The notes: a model not told the origin generated them from the letters alone. Shown: positions 1 to 13,811, counted from the first letter of the stretch. The stretch is 64,000 nt of DNA from Epiperipatus broadwayi (GCA_028023455.1 JAQFVV010012423.1:5190269-5254268), one strand, 5' to 3'. Made by a program: numbers and translations.

Positions 1-3000
1 TAGTAAAAAGAAAAGAATTGTATATGTGATCGTCTATCGTCAAATATTCATCATGTTAAAGTATGTATTGTTTTCTTGGATCCCCAAAATTATAGCAGTT
101 AATTCAAAGAAGAATTCACATCGAACGCTGCTATGTTTTCTTTGCATAATTTATTAATTGCACCAGAATGGAGGCAACTTTTATATAAATGAAATAATAA
201 AATGTGTTTCTTATTTTAAATTTGCTTCGTGAACTACGAATGGATCAAGTTCTTCATCTAGATAAATTGCCCAACGGAAAAACATTTTCTAATGAGATAA
301 TAAGCACTTGTTAAGTAATGATTTTTTTTTACTAATTTGTAAAATTATGTGTATTTTTTTTTATATCTACAGGTTAAAGGCTGTATAGTCAAGTAATATT
401 TAAATGACCTTGTAATCATAAAAGTATGTTTTCATGTAATTATTCTAGGTTAAATTTATATTTGACATGGAAAAAAATTTTTTTTTATAAAATGTGTTTA
501 CTTATGATATGCAATTATGGGTATAAATTTATATGTTAGATGCGTAAAAGAAGAAAAATTTAGATACTTAATAGGTAAAATATCTAGTTAAAATTATCAA
601 AAGTAATTAAAGAGAAGTGCTATACAGGATATTACTTATTTAAAATTTGAAACAAATTTATACTATGTTAATTGAGGAACTTATTCCCAATTATTCTTTA
701 TTAACGCATTCACTTGATTTAGTTCAAGATACTATACTACCAATTACTTGTTGAATGTTTCTTTGGCAAAGGTGAAAATTATTATGTTTTATTCTGTGAT
801 ATCCACTGATTTCAGACGTTGATCTAAGTATACCCCGGAACATAAATTTAGTGTAATTAGTGTATTTGCTTGTCTTGCCCCGATATAGCATTGGTATATG
901 CTTAATATTCGCATAAGTAATAATTGTAATGTCTTTATTTTGTGGGATGGAAAATGATCTCCCCAAAAGTTTTATTTTCCATGAGGGGAATAGATAAATC
1001 TAGTATTCGGGTATGTTTATAACCCAAGTGATCACTTCTCAGAGTTAGGATGATCAGTAATTTATATCGTATTTAGTGTATTTCATTCGTTAAAATCCCA
1101 GGAGAGGATTATATTTGGTGTGTGTTCCTATTATGCCCAAGTAAGAGGCAAGGACCCACCAAACTATTTTAATATAGTAGTTAACTCTACAGACCTTCGG
1201 TGTTATTCCATATTCCTCATGAGAAAATAGAGATAATTCCACCACGGAAGGTGTTGATTATTGTGTTTTGTTTAGAAAGTTATGGCAAGATAACGGGTAT
1301 ATTGGAGGTTAATTCCTCACGATCCATTTAGTATAAATAGCGTGCTAGTATATATGATCAATGTCTGGATTGTGCGGCGGAATAGTGCTGGTAATCCACA
1401 TGTAAGTCAATGGAGAGAGTAAGTTTAAAATTGCGTGATTTAAAAATTTTATTTGCCAATGGAGGATTCAAATACTAGGTTTAATTCGGGTTAATGATTA
1501 AGTAGCACTCACAATATAACTTACACGGAGGGATACAGTGTGTATAACAACTTCAGTTGTTATTAAGGTAAACATTAAAATAATAAGTGTAACTTCTGAT
1601 AAATAACCCATAAATTATAATAAGTTATCTAAATAAAAACTATCATTTAATTAAAGATATGATAATAAAAATCGTTTGTACGTATTGCCTAGAATCAAAT
1701 TGTTTTTGTTTTAAAACAGATCGATAGTCAATAAAGTTAAGTAACCATTCATATAAGATACACTAAATGGATGAGTTGATGTATCGATAATAATATTTAT
1801 TTTGTTATATTCAATTTGCATAAATGTAAAAAGAAGATGAAGAAGTAGTTCGAATCCAGGTCTAAAAGTATAGACGAAATTACTGTTAGTTATATTTTGT
1901 TTTATCCATATGGGATCGAATAAATTATATATGTTTGTTTATTATGTTAATCATAAAGGATAGTTTTGTTAAACTGTAATAATAAATTATAATTTTGTTA
2001 AAATTTAATAATAAATTATAGTCTTGTTACCAGTCGTCTTGAGTCATTTTTCTTGTGTGCTAAATAAAAGTGTATTTGCATAATACTTGCAATACTTTTC
2101 TTGAGTCCGAAATCATTTATGAAATCTTAATTTCAGTACACCAGATAGACAATTGTAAGCAGATCAGAATATTTCAGTATATTTTAATTTAATAAGAATT
2201 ATTTATGGAATTGAAAACTTCAGACCAAGACATTTTATTTTATGTGTGTGTAAAATCACTTTATTCCCAAACTAGTAGCTTTTGGTTGCACATCGTTTCG
2301 TACACAGTTAAGTGAAGTGTCTAAGTAATAAATCTTAGTTAAATTATTGTGTTGTCATGGATAATGGAAGGACACAAAAGCACCCTTGTCTTTTCATCAT
2401 TCCGACTGAGATTCTGGATAAAAGGGCTGTATTATTCAAAATTATGCGTTGTTATTGAATATGGTTATCATCTCGTTAAATATTATAATAGTTGATATGC
2501 GGATGAAGACACCTGGAATTTAAATAAGGTAAATGTTTCCTATATGCGACAACACAATACTGCCGAGCATTTTATTAAATATAACAGAGAACCCTGAGAT
2601 TAATGTCATTATTATAAGTGCTTTTAAATTAAGAATTGATTAATTATGATCAATATTACAAGCGTGGCATGGCTTAAGAGATTGAAACTTCTGATTGTAT
2701 AATAATAAAATATTGAGATCATATTGGCAAATTAATGAATGTCTTGTTTTAGTCAATAATATTAACAATGACATGAAATCATCATCATCATTGTCGAATA
2801 GTGCAAGTACTTACAGCTCAGAGAATGTGTTTTGGATAGAGAAAGAATGTTAGTTTATTCTAAATTTTCTTTTTAAATTTATTTTATTAATGATAATTTT
2901 TTTTTATTCTATCTCTGTCTGAACTGCATATCGCTGTAGCTGAATTATTATAACTAACCAAACGTCGAGCTATATTAGGTAATATAGGGTTTGCTACCCG

Positions 3001-3240
3001 AATCATAGACGGAAGCGTTTAGGCTTCCGAATTGATTTATAAAAATGAAATCGTTTTACTAGGTTAGAATATATATATATAAGATTTATTAACATAAAGA
3101 AAATATGCATGAGTAATTTGATTATAATAACTTTTCATTAATTATCATTGGCCTATTTACATTTTAGATCTAACATGAGATTTGTCTTTTATAATTTAAG
3201 AAATCAGGAATATTCATTAAATATTATTTTATTGTGACTG
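1..3240. other. Gene-free stretch, somewhat richer in GC and CpG
   Basis: No coding region, RNA gene or known repeat is recognised. The part from about 720 to 3,050 keeps more CpG than most of the window, which suggests a young or unmethylated insertion, perhaps part of a retroelement. I found no paired LTR or terminal repeat to support that. An 80-codon minus-strand frame at 724-966 matches no family I recognise. Confidence 0.4.
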
Positions 3241-3248
3241 ATTTATAT

Positions 3249-3343
3249 GCTAATAATCAATGAATTGCAATATATATATATATACGATTTGAATAGCTAA
3301 TAATCAATGAATTGCAATATATATATATATACGATTTGAATAG
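3249..3343. repeat. Tandem duplication, two copies of a 47-bp unit
   Basis: Two identical adjacent copies start at 3249 and 3296. Each begins GCTAATAATCAATG and contains an internal (TA)n run. The identity suggests a recent duplication, probably slippage or repair at the TA run. Confidence 0.9.
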
Positions 3344-4672
3344 CACTATACAAGTAGATTTAGGAATCTTTAATCCACCCCTAGATAGAAGAGTAGCACT
3401 TGACCAAGTTTTCTTAATAAATATTATTTGATTTTATTAGAAATTTATAGAATGATTAAACATAAATAAGTGAAGTGATTAATCTCAGCTTATGCTGAGC
3501 AAGAAAATGTATGTGGGAGAGCTTGTTTGAAATCTATATAATTGCATCGCAGAATGGCACATGCATGAAAATATTCATAAATTATAAAGAAATCTGTTTA
3601 GTAAAATCATAACATTATGGCTGATGGATATTCATAGGTTTTATTTGAATGAGAATTAAGAGGGTGATGCATGCATGATGACGATTTATTTGTGATCTAG
3701 TCTCAGATCCTAAAAGGAGCTTCAGGTTATTAACAAAGAATGGTGACCAATTTTTTTGTGTCTTTAGCAGAATTGGTTCATTAAATGAAGACCAGTCTGC
3801 TGTGAGTTGCTATGGGCTGGGTCCCAGAGTGATCCCATATATAGATAGCTCATGTGAACAGAAAAGTCCCAGGGGGAAGGGGTTTATAGGCTTGTTTTTG
3901 GACTTGGAGGTAATGAAACGGGGATTGGCTTTCCGATACAACTGGTGAAATGAAGCTCATTATATATATAAGTGAACGAGGAGGCCTGTATGCATGCAAC
4001 ATTTGGAACAACATATATAAGAATTTTAAGATATAATTATTTCATTATTAACTATGTATTTGAAATATCCAGCACAATGGTATGATTGAGTTACTAAACA
4101 GTAATTGATAACTTAAATTGATTGATATAAATAAATCTACCTAGAATTGGGAATTCCCTTCCTCTTATTACATTAATTTGCATATTTAACTTCCCACAAA
4201 CATTGAAACAAAATATGAACATTCGATTCTAAGTGTTTTTATTACATTTTACAAATAATTATATGTGTAGGAGTTAGATGGTGGCTATTGAAATTTATTT
4301 CATCGAACAAAATATCTAATTTTAAATAAACACATTTTATAATTTTAAAACTAGCACTATTATTTTAAATTGGAAAAACATTTTTTAAAATTATTTTTTA
4401 ATTAGAAAAAAACAGAATTTTGCTTTGCTTTTTGACTATAACATTGAAATATAATCGTTTGTTTTCTCCCAAGCTGGCAAGTGTTTGCCATAATGAAAAT
4501 AAAAAAATTGTTTTTATATAAGCATTAATTAACCTCCCCATGAAAAGAAGCCATGTTGAGAAGAGATAGCAAACATACTTGTGAGTTTAGGAGGTTATTG
4601 GGACTATTTTCAAAATACATAAACTACAGTAATTATAAATTTATTTAAACGCACATTGATTACGTAAGTAAT
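3344..4672. other. Gene-free stretch
   Basis: No gene or repeat family is recognised. The patch at about 3,690-3,970 is GC-richer and could be a decayed exon or retroelement piece, but no frame stays open. Confidence 0.35.
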
Positions 4673-5156
4673 ATTTACTAAGGCTATATGCACATGAAAA
4701 TGCAAAGGTAAATACCTCTACAAGTCTTAACCACAAGATTACGAACCCTTCTTTACTTCAACCTATTTTCTATACTGAAGCAGTTAGATCTAAGAGTATG
4801 AAACTATTCAATACTTCACTGATTAAGTCCACAATTCCTATTACCCACTAGTACTCATGAAATCTTTTGATTTATAATGAGTCAATGGAAAGATCTTATA
4901 GTTAGAAATCTATTACGATAATTTAAAGTTGTAATTATAAATTTATTTAAACACACATTGACTCATTGTAAATCGAAAGATTTCATGAGTACTAATGTGT
5001 AATAGGAATTGTGGACTTAATCAGTGAAGTATTGAATAGTTTCATGCTCTTAATATAACCACTTCAGTTTCACCTATTTATATAGAAAGTAGGCTGAAGT
5101 AAAGAAGGATTCACCTGTTTTCTTCCATATTCTTGAGATTTAAAGCCTTAGTAAAT
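4673..5156. repeat. Fold-back repeat (imperfect palindrome, about 480 bp)
   Basis: The outer ends read TTTACTAAGGCT and AGCCTTAGTAAA. Arms of roughly 200 bp stay paired through several blocks, for example the sequences around 4,815-4,870 and 4,965-5,035, leaving a spacer of about 90 bp. The spacer holds a second copy of about 30 bases that also lies just outside the left arm (4,629-4,660). No transposase frame is present. It is best called a non-autonomous fold-back or MITE-like element. Confidence 0.75.
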
Positions 5157-8100
5157 AAAATATAGTAATAAAAGTTATAAAATATTGCTACCACATAAAA
5201 TAAAATAGGAAATAATTATTGTCTAACAGAGGCTCAATGATAGGAAAGACTTTAATAGAGAGTTTATAGAGAGTTAAGTACATATTAAAAATCAGGTAAG
5301 AATTTACAAAATTCTGATCTCAAGATCAGCTAAAAGAATAACAATATATTTAATAAATGGTTAAGCAAGAAATTTAGACTAAGGTTGAAATTATTTAACA
5401 AAAATCTAGGAGTTTTTAGGCAGCAACTGGAATGTATTACCTAAATCATTATTAGTAGTCCTCGCTTACCTGCAGTGTCCACCAGAAACTAGATCTAGTT
5501 TCAATTCTTGTTTGTCAGGCAAGTAGCATGTCCATTATTTTAATGGTACATACATTATTTTAGTTCATGGGTTCATATATCCTGGGTGATGATTTCTTTG
5601 GAAGACTGCATGGAAACAACAAGGAAAAGGTGGATCTTGCCTCTACTCATGGCACATTGATTTAAAAACATGATGAGTGTAGATTCGGCTTGCCATTGCT
5701 CTTTTTAAAAATGGATCTCCTTTTCATATTCAAATTTGGCCCTATTTATATGTTTGTGGACCTTGTTATGGAATGCTTTTTAGTTATAAACCCAAGACAT
5801 TTTACATACCTTGGTGATCTGCAATTTGTAGACTGGATGCATGGTTTTGTTCTAGTAAGTTATAAAACAATACAATCCTGCCAAAATATCCTCGAATGAT
5901 TGTTTTAAAATCTAATCTTAGATTTTAAAACTAACTGAAAATGAATAAAATTTCCACTAATGGATATATTATTTTTTAAAAAATTATTAGATTTCTAATT
6001 TTGACTAATGGATTTCTTTCTAATTGATTTAATTGCATTTGAGAATATTTGGCAGGATTGCATCAGATTTTTGGACCACCATTATTAAAAATAAATAATA
6101 TTTTATACAAAATTGTAAATATAGTATATACTATAACATGTTTTAATATACTAACTATTTTACAAATAATCTCCCATCATCTGTTACATATACATATCCT
6201 TTACACACATATACAACTCTTAAATGATACAAAATATTTCTTTATTTAAAATATTTAATTTAAGATATTAATAAATATCTATGTCATGGTTATTTTTAAG
6301 ACTAAAGAAAAAATTGTTAGATAAGTATATATATTCATGTAAGGATGGAGTTTGAATTTGGTTTGGTGGTGGGAGATTGGAGTGGGCTGTGAAGCACAAT
6401 CTGAGTCTCAGATTGACCACTTCAACAGTAATAGACTGTCAGGTATTTATATATTAAAGAAATATACTATTGTATTTTTTAAAACTGACTACAATTATAG
6501 TCTATTGTAGATATTGTTTGTTATTGTTCTTTTATATAAATTTTTAATTATTAACCAATAAATTTAGAGCTGATTAAATCTGGTGAATCTGTCTAATTAT
6601 TACTTTTGAATGTGCAAAATAATTTTTGATACTTAAAGTTTGATCTAAGATCAAACCAATTTTGGTAAGTCAAATAGAGTTAGATATGTGTACATTTTTT
6701 ATACATTATTATTAAGTTTGATTAGATATAAATTTTGTATTTGTTACTACATTTAAATATTTGTTTATTTATCTAAGTCAATATTACTGGTAGAAATAAT
6801 TTCATTAGTTCAGGATTGATTATTAATTTGTTTATCTTGTCTGGTTACAAAAATCTTAATAGATTTGGTTTTGTCATTAGTTAGAATAATTTGTTTTAAT
6901 TACTCTTAAACTTCTTTGAAATGGGGATCATAAATTTTATGAACTAGTATAACTTAATATCTATCTTTGGCTTGGATAACTGCCAATTATCATCATATTA
7001 AGATTAATTGTTATAAAATCCATTTTTATAATTGATTGACTGGAGATTTAGACAAATGAATAATATCAATGATTGTAAGTTGGTAAATATCCAATGAAAA
7101 TCTACAGTACTTTTATATATAATGTGATTAGGTATAGCCAAATGCAAGACTATTTAATTAATTTATTGATAACAAATTCTTGTAGAGTATTTTATTTTAA
7201 TACATAACTTAAGCAATAATTACATATCCATATAATATAAAGTATAAATAAAATATTGATATTATATTTAACATTTTCTTAAATTAGATAAAAAACTGAG
7301 TAAGGTTTTTTTTATATAAACATTATAAATAGTGTAGGTTTATAAAACTTTTTCAAAATATTATTATAATTATTTCAAAACTAGATGATTTAAATAGAAT
7401 GTTATTAAATGTTAAACTAAATTTGCATTACTATAAATAATATTAGATAAGTAAAAGTATATCCAAACTTAGGTACCTGTAGATTAGAATTTGATTTAAT
7501 TCAATTATAAATCAAATAGACATCTTAGGCATACATCATTGTTTAGAGTGATGGTATATCATTTCACTGCTTATTGCAGTGTACTTTGGAATAGTGGATA
7601 GATTTGGTGATGTCTGATGTGATGATCTTATTTTCTTTCTTTTGTTTATCCAAATAAATTAGATTTTAATAAAGGTTGTCATTAGCATTTTACGTTAGTA
7701 TAGTGGGAAATCTAAATAATTGTATTGAAAATATTGTTATTGCCTAGTGAGATAAATGACTGATCTAGATAATTTCACATAGGCTATAACAGAGTTACTA
7801 TTGATTGATGCATGTTTTGCTCAGTTATGAATAATATTTAAATCATAAGGACAGTTCTTCAGGATCTTTTATTTCCATATAGTGTCAGTAATAAGTGGTT
7901 GTCTAAAAATATATGTAAATTTCTTTTATTTTATGACAAATGTTGACTGAAACAATATAGAGGGGTAATGAGGGAGAAGACCCATTATTATTGTTATAAA
8001 GTAGCTACCCAATCGTGTACAGGTGGCAATTATTACAAAATGCCAAATCAACATTGCAGCTGTTATAAAATGGCACTCTGCATTTAGGCTAGATCTATAT

Positions 8101-8263
8101 TACTATGAATTATGTCTCAATTCTGAGAAATGTTAATTTTTTAATATTATCATCCCATATTATAATCAATATTCCATTACAAAATGGTGACCAATGATTG
8201 GAGTATGTTTTATTCAGATTATATTGATAATTTTCCCAGCATCACCATTTTTATCACATTACA
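5157..8263. other. Gene-free AT-rich stretch
   Basis: I see no supported gene, RNA gene or structured repeat. Open frames of 66-69 codons at 5,690 and 6,049 have no recognisable domain and are probably chance. Confidence 0.4.
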
Positions 8264-8453
8264 AAATACACACAGAAAAGGTAGATTTTTAATAATATTT
8301 AGCATTATTACTGCATAACATGCTTTCAATATATTTTTACTATATCACATTCATGGCACATAGTGATGTGATATAGTAAAAATATATCGAAAGCATGCTA
8401 GGCAGTAATAAAGCTAAATATTATTGTAAAAACTACCTTTTTGTATGTATTTT
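8264..8453. repeat. Fold-back repeat with a hammerhead-like half
   Basis: A 190-bp imperfect palindrome is centred near 8,358. The right arm, read on the plus strand, has a 6-bp hairpin (GATATA at 8370-8375, TATATC at 8383-8388) directly followed by GAAA (8389-8392). Then comes the self-complementary AGCATGCT and an A, the order of hammerhead stem II, second core box and stem III. The first core box would be GTGATGT (8363-8369) instead of CTGATGA, and stem I is absent. It is therefore at most a truncated relic. Confidence 0.7.
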
Positions 8454-8466
8454 TATTTTAGTAGAT

Positions 8467-8471
<5 letters not shown>

Positions 8472-8550
<79 letters not shown>
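8472..8550. repeat. (TA)n microsatellite, about 80 bp
   Basis: Uninterrupted alternating TA follows immediately after the palindrome at 8,264-8,453. The Tyr/Ile-repeat open frames across it are artefacts of the repeat. Confidence 0.97.
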
Positions 8551-8554
<4 letters not shown>

Positions 8555-8693
8555 TAAAATCAATTGCTTATATATTGCAAATATAAAAAAATCTGCAAAT
8601 ATACTTTATAGTAACCCTGGTTATAGTAAACAACATATATGCAATTATTGTACTATTAAAATTATACATATGCATAAACATCTTTACAAATAA

Positions 8694-10917
8694 TTAATGA
8701 TTACTTGGACTTATAAAATCTTAGATGTACTTTTAAAATATTCTCATTTTTAATTTTTAATGGGTTCCTGGCTATATTGTTTTTTCATAACTATTTTTTT
8801 TTTCAGTTCGTTGAAAAATGATGAATCAAGATTTCACTATAATTACTAAATTTTTGAGTAGTAAACACAAAAAATATAAATTTTTGGATCAATATTCAGA
8901 GATTTAAAGTAAAAACATAATTGAATTTTGTAAATTAAATTACATAGATGTCCTTATTCTGAGGTCTAGGTTTGTTTTAATATCTAACCATAAGATTATT
9001 GATTGAAATTACCACTTTATTTGAAATCATTAAAAAAAACAATGAATGATCTTTTTTTTCTTAAAATCACTTTTAAAAAGTTTTATTTTTGTAAAATTAA
9101 AACAAGCTACAATTGTATTAATAATTAATTTTTTGATTATTTATTAACTTTATTATAATGCAGAGAACTTTCAATTCATTGCCAATAATGCAGACATTTT
9201 AAAGAAGATCATCATATTTTATTCATCATAAAGTAGTTGAAATATTTTTATGTAATACTATTATTTGACAATTGCCCAATCAACTCTTTCTATTACATTA
9301 ATAAAAAGTGTTAACTCTATTTATAATCAAATAATAAAATGTGACATTTTATGTATTAATTTATACTTCTCAAATTAGTTTACACAGAGATATTGTTTTT
9401 TTCTTTTATATGAAATTACATCTAATCAAGTGTTTGACTTTTTTGTTTCTAAATGTTATTTTATTTAAAAATATATTTATTGTTTATCATTTTTAAAGGA
9501 TTTTATTGAAGTTAAAAAATATGTTGATTGCTTATTTATTTGTTAACTCATGAGAGATTTCTAATAAAAAATTTTAAATACTTTTCACCTAAAAGAATAT
9601 TTCGTATTTTTAATCACTTTTATTATGTACACATACTAAAAATGATATATACATAAGGTTTATACTTATAGTAAAAATATCTAGTGATATATATATATAT
9701 ACTGTATAGTAAAAATATCTAGTGATATATATATATATATTGTACCAGTCATAGATGTTATACCTCCAACATGAACTAAATGCGAAGTCAGATTCAACCC
9801 AAGTAGAACCAAAGAATTAAATCCAAGACCAAACTGAATTCAAACCCACTCATGAGCTCAGATGAAATCAATAAATAACACATGTTGACAGCACATAACT
9901 ATGTACCAAGGAACTAGTTCAATGGATGTGATGATTTCTGAGACCCCTGATCTGACTCTAGCTAACATACAATAAAATGGCTATGGATATTTTTAGATTA
10001 ATTCATATATGTATGTTTGGATTGCCAATATAAACAGCAAGCATGAATATTAAAATAATTAATAAATAATGAAGAAAGTCAAAACCAAATATGTTATATA
10101 AAATATTTAATAACAATAAATATTTGTTCAAATGTTTATGATTAGCATAATATATTACCTCTAGTCTTTGGAGCATGAATTACAATTTACAATAAGTAAT
10201 GGCAGTCGTGCTCATATGCCAATAATTAATATGCAAGTATGGGAGAAATATATATATATATATATGTCTATGCCCCGACAAGTAGACAAAGGAGAATAAA
10301 GGTACTTTACTTGGAAAGAAACTACGATTCTAATTTTATAAAAGAAAGATGTGAGATTCATTTTCACACATCCATAAATCAATTCATGAAAAACATCATG
10401 TGTATTTAAGGCATAATTTCAATATTTAACAAAGAACTGTTTTTTTTTATTTGTTGTATTTTTTTTACTAAGTTTATTTTAATTTTTTTTAAAACAAATA
10501 TAACTTTGGGGGGGGGGGGTTAAAACCTTCGGTCTTTCCAAAAATCTTAATGTTCTGACTTCATCTTAGTTGTTTGTATTTTGACTTCTATATAAAAATT
10601 GCTGTTAAATTTTATTTAAAAAATTTGGAGATAAATTATTTATTTTATATGTTGCTTATGATTTTTGAAGAGAAACTTTTAGCATATGGATGAAAGCTAT
10701 TTTGATTAATAATACAGAGTAAGCACTTAATTGACCGTCTGCATTATTTGACATTTTGAAGTTGATCAGAAAGAAATATTAATCAAGTATATGGAAGTAA
10801 TTCTTTTTAAATAGAATAATAAAAAATATATAATGATATTTCAGTGTAATAACAATAAAATTTCTTCAAAATCTTACACTTTTTAAATTATAAATATGCG
10901 TATTTTCCGTCACTACT
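8694..10917. other. Gene-free AT-rich stretch
   Basis: It contains a two-copy tandem repeat (9,668-9,741, unit 38 bp, with an internal TA run), short (TA)n runs near 10,245 and an 11-13 base G run near 10,508. The 9,745-9,970 part is less AT-rich but has no open frame or known motif. Confidence 0.4.
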
Positions 10918-11960
10918 AATCCGTTGCAGGTTGAAAGACTTTCCAAGTTTAATTCAGTTTCTGTGATCTCTAGCCTCTGTTCTCCACATCACCTAAACAC
11001 ACATATTTATTTCATTCATCCACCCATTTTACATATAATCTGTTTATATGGCTTTTATAATGTCTTGGAATCCACTTTAAGGTTTCAATTGTTTATGTAT
11101 TATCATCTCTTTTAGTAATATATCTAGCCCAACTCCATTGCAATCTCTTAATTCTTTCATTGATCTCAGTAACATCTGCTTATTTTCTCACCCATATATT
11201 TCAATTTTGATTCTTTCTTGTTATACCTAACATACATCTCTTTATACTTTGTTGAATGGTCTGACATATCTGTATTGCTCTTCTATTAAGTGTTCATGTC
11301 TCAGATCCATAAGTAAGAACTGGTAAAACACACTTATTAAAAACTTTCCTTTTCAAACACACAGGCATATTTCCTTTTAATAAGTTCTTTCTACAAAAAG
11401 TACTCCATTCAAGTTAAATTCATTATGTTTTCATCAGAATTAATAATCTGACCAAGATACTTGTAGTTATAAACTTTTGTTAACTCATCCTTATTAATTT
11501 TTATTTTCTTTTTTAAAAAATCCATTAAACATTATTTTAGTCTTTTTAGCATTTATTTTTAGTTTACTTTTTTGCTTTCTTCTGAAAAGCTCTGAAGGTC
11601 TGAAACATTATTTGCAAAAAAAATTACATCAACTGAAAAATCTAGATGACTTAAACAATCTCTATTTATTTTCACTCCCTTAGCTTCCCATTTTAATCCA
11701 CAAAATATGTCTTGCAAAACTCCTGTAAAAGTTTTAAAGATATGGAGTCACTCTGCCATAACTCAATGTTATTTTTTCAGTATCATTATGTAATCTAATC
11801 ATTGATGATATGTTTTGATAAATATTATTCAGAATATGACAATACCCCAGTCTATCTCTTGATGATCCAATGCTTTAATCACTGAAGAAATGGTTACATA
11901 ATCAAATATCTTTTCATTACCTACAAATACAAAGCATAATATCTCATATTCATATTATAT
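10918..11960 (-). pseudogene. RTE-like LINE reverse transcriptase, 5'-truncated relic
   Basis: Read on the minus strand, this aligns with the C-terminal half of an RTE-type endonuclease/reverse transcriptase. Near 11,870-11,925 a peptide FVGNEKIFDYV resembles motif A (FxDxxKAFD). Near 11,590-11,650 the order FFANNVSDLQ follows a decayed YADD motif. The end near 10,918 matches the end of the 48.5-kb copy base for base over long stretches. Many stops and frameshifts show that it is dead. Family membership is inferred from protein-pattern recognition and similarity to the second copy. Confidence 0.8.
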
Positions 11961-12049
11961 GTATAGAATATTTTACATTTATTCTTTTTTTTTATTTGCA
12001 AAATAATTTAAATATTTCTTTTCTATTTTTTTATCGTCAAAATAAAAAC

Positions 12050-13110
12050 AAATTTTATTATAGATATGTACAGCCAATTTTATTTGTTTTCTTTATTCTT
12101 TCTATGCTATTTTGTTTATTCCCATCTATTAATTTTGCTTTTGATTTCTACTTGTTGTCAATAGATAATATTTTCTCTTTTTATTTTTGATTTGAAGTTT
12201 TTATTTTATTTTAAGTACTGGTAAATCACATTTATTAAAAATTAAATTAGTTCCATCTGAAACTTTTTATCTGTTAAATATTAATTTTATCCATTATGTT
12301 TCATCCCTTACTAATAATTTAACTAAGATTTTTATTGTTGGTAATTTCTTGTAATTCTTTACCATTAATATTTTTTCTTGCTTTTATATAATAACTCTTG
12401 CAACATTTCTTGAAACTCTGAGACATTATTTCCAAAAAGAAAACACCCCATCACCTACAAAATTTAAATGAATTAAGTTACCTCCATTTTTTTTATAATT
12501 CTTATCTTTAATTTACAAAGCAAATTCCGTAAAACGCTAATAAAAACTTTGGAAAAATAAAATCATTTTACATTCTTATAAGTATCAATCTACTTAGTGT
12601 TAATGCATAAGTTAATCATTTTACTGTTATATTTTGATAATATTTTTCAGAAATCATTATTATCCTGGATCTAATATTTTGATATTTCAAAACGTCAATT
12701 ACTGTCAAAAAGCATATAAAATTAAATATGTCTTTATTCTCTACAATCCAAAACTAAATATTATTTTTAATAGTAATACTTTATATAACATTTGTTTATA
12801 AATAGGTGTGTTCTGCTATGCTATAATCACTTTTCAATCCAGTTTATTCTTTGGGCTAAGTTCAAAGTTGTTTAATAAGTTATAAACATCTTGTTACTAA
12901 TTCTGACAAAAATGTTTGATAGATAATTCATAATATCACACTTTTTATCTTTTCTCATGTGTCATAGCATCAGCCGGGAAGCGAACCCACTAACCTGGGA
13001 CAACCACTTGTAAAGTGGCTGTTGCTGATCTCTCGACCACCAATGCTTGATGACTTTTTATCTTTTTTCTATATTTTACTGCATTCTTCCAATCATCAAG
13101 CATAACATTA
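12050..13110 (-). pseudogene. Older RTE-like LINE relic, interrupted by a SINE
   Basis: This is a more diverged second copy of the same reverse transcriptase segment. Landmarks occur in the same order as in the 10.9-12.0 kb copy, for example the segments around 12,210 and 12,410. Beyond the inserted SINE, the minus strand near 13,075-13,100 reads DDWKNAV, a match to the N-terminal part of RTE reverse transcriptases (W.nAviiP.yKK). Coding capacity is lost. Confidence 0.6.
12940..13066 (-). mobile_element. Short tRNA-derived SINE, copy 1, with target duplication
   Basis: An element of about 99 bp (12,954-13,052) is flanked by a perfect 14-bp duplication ACTTTTTATCTTTT (12,940-12,953 and 13,053-13,066). 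On the minus strand the head is tRNA-like. GGTGGTCGAGAG resembles a D arm and A box, and GGGTTCGCTTCCC resembles a T arm and B box. The element ends in TGCTATGACACATGAG. It lies inside the RTE-like relic, so it inserted later. It is shorter than most SINEs, with essentially only the tRNA part and a tail. Confidence 0.88.
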
Positions 13111-13145
13111 TATCATATATATATATCCACAGATGGCGTTCTCCC

Positions 13146-13174
13146 AAAAACCCCCTTTAAGGGGGATGTTTTTT
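13146..13174. repeat. Small perfect hairpin with C5/G5 stem
   Basis: AAACCCCC, then TTTAA, then GGGGG followed by a T run can fold into a compact hairpin just downstream of ATGGCG at 13,134. It may be part of whatever insertion fills the region up to 14.23 kb. Confidence 0.5.
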
Positions 13175-13379
13175 TTAGAAAATCACGGGGGATTATATTC
13201 TCTTCCTCTTCACATATTACTTCCCTTTCTTTTCGATTTTTCAAGCTATTTTCTAGTAATAATAAAAAAAAAGAAAAAAAAAACTCTATCTGAATACAAA
13301 ATCAAAGATTTTTGAACAAACTGTGTTGCTTCTTTTTGAAAGGGAAATTTTTAGACACGTATTTCTTCCACACTCGTTT

Positions 13380-13811
13380 TTTGTTTTCGGCTTTGGTTTT
13401 TTTTTTTCTTTCTTTTTTTTTTTCTTTTTTTTTCCATCTAAATCATAAAGTGAGATTGAATTGTGAAAGTGAAGGAAGATTAATATTTGTGATTATTAAT
13501 TATTCATAACCTTTATATGCGTAACATACGCTTGTTGGGGGGTGGGGGGTGGTTATTACTATGTGGAGATAAAAATCATTTTTATGTTTTTTAATTTTTT
13601 TTTTTTTATTTTTTTTTTTTTGTTTTTTTTGTTTTTGGTTGTTTTTTTTGTGGGTTGGGGGTGTGGGGGGTTTTGGGTGGTGGTTGGGTGCCGTTCGGTT
13701 TTTGGATTTTGGGGTTTTGGTTTGGGTTTGTAGATTTTATGTATATTAAATGTTTAAAAAATAGTATTGTAATTAGAATTTGATTTATTATTTTTTTGTG
13801 TTTTTTTTGTT

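Noticed and set aside
4673-5156. Hammerhead fold in the 4.7-5.2 kb palindrome (CTGATTA ... GAAATC)
   Set aside because: The first box lacks the required G, stem II is not formed over the 33-base gap, and stem I does not pair.
8395-8693. Tyr/Ile-repeat open frames
   Set aside because: Readings of the (TA)n microsatellite.
12954-13052. SINE copies as functional tRNA genes
   Set aside because: Stems are imperfect and differ between copies, and target duplications with an A-rich tail show retroposition.
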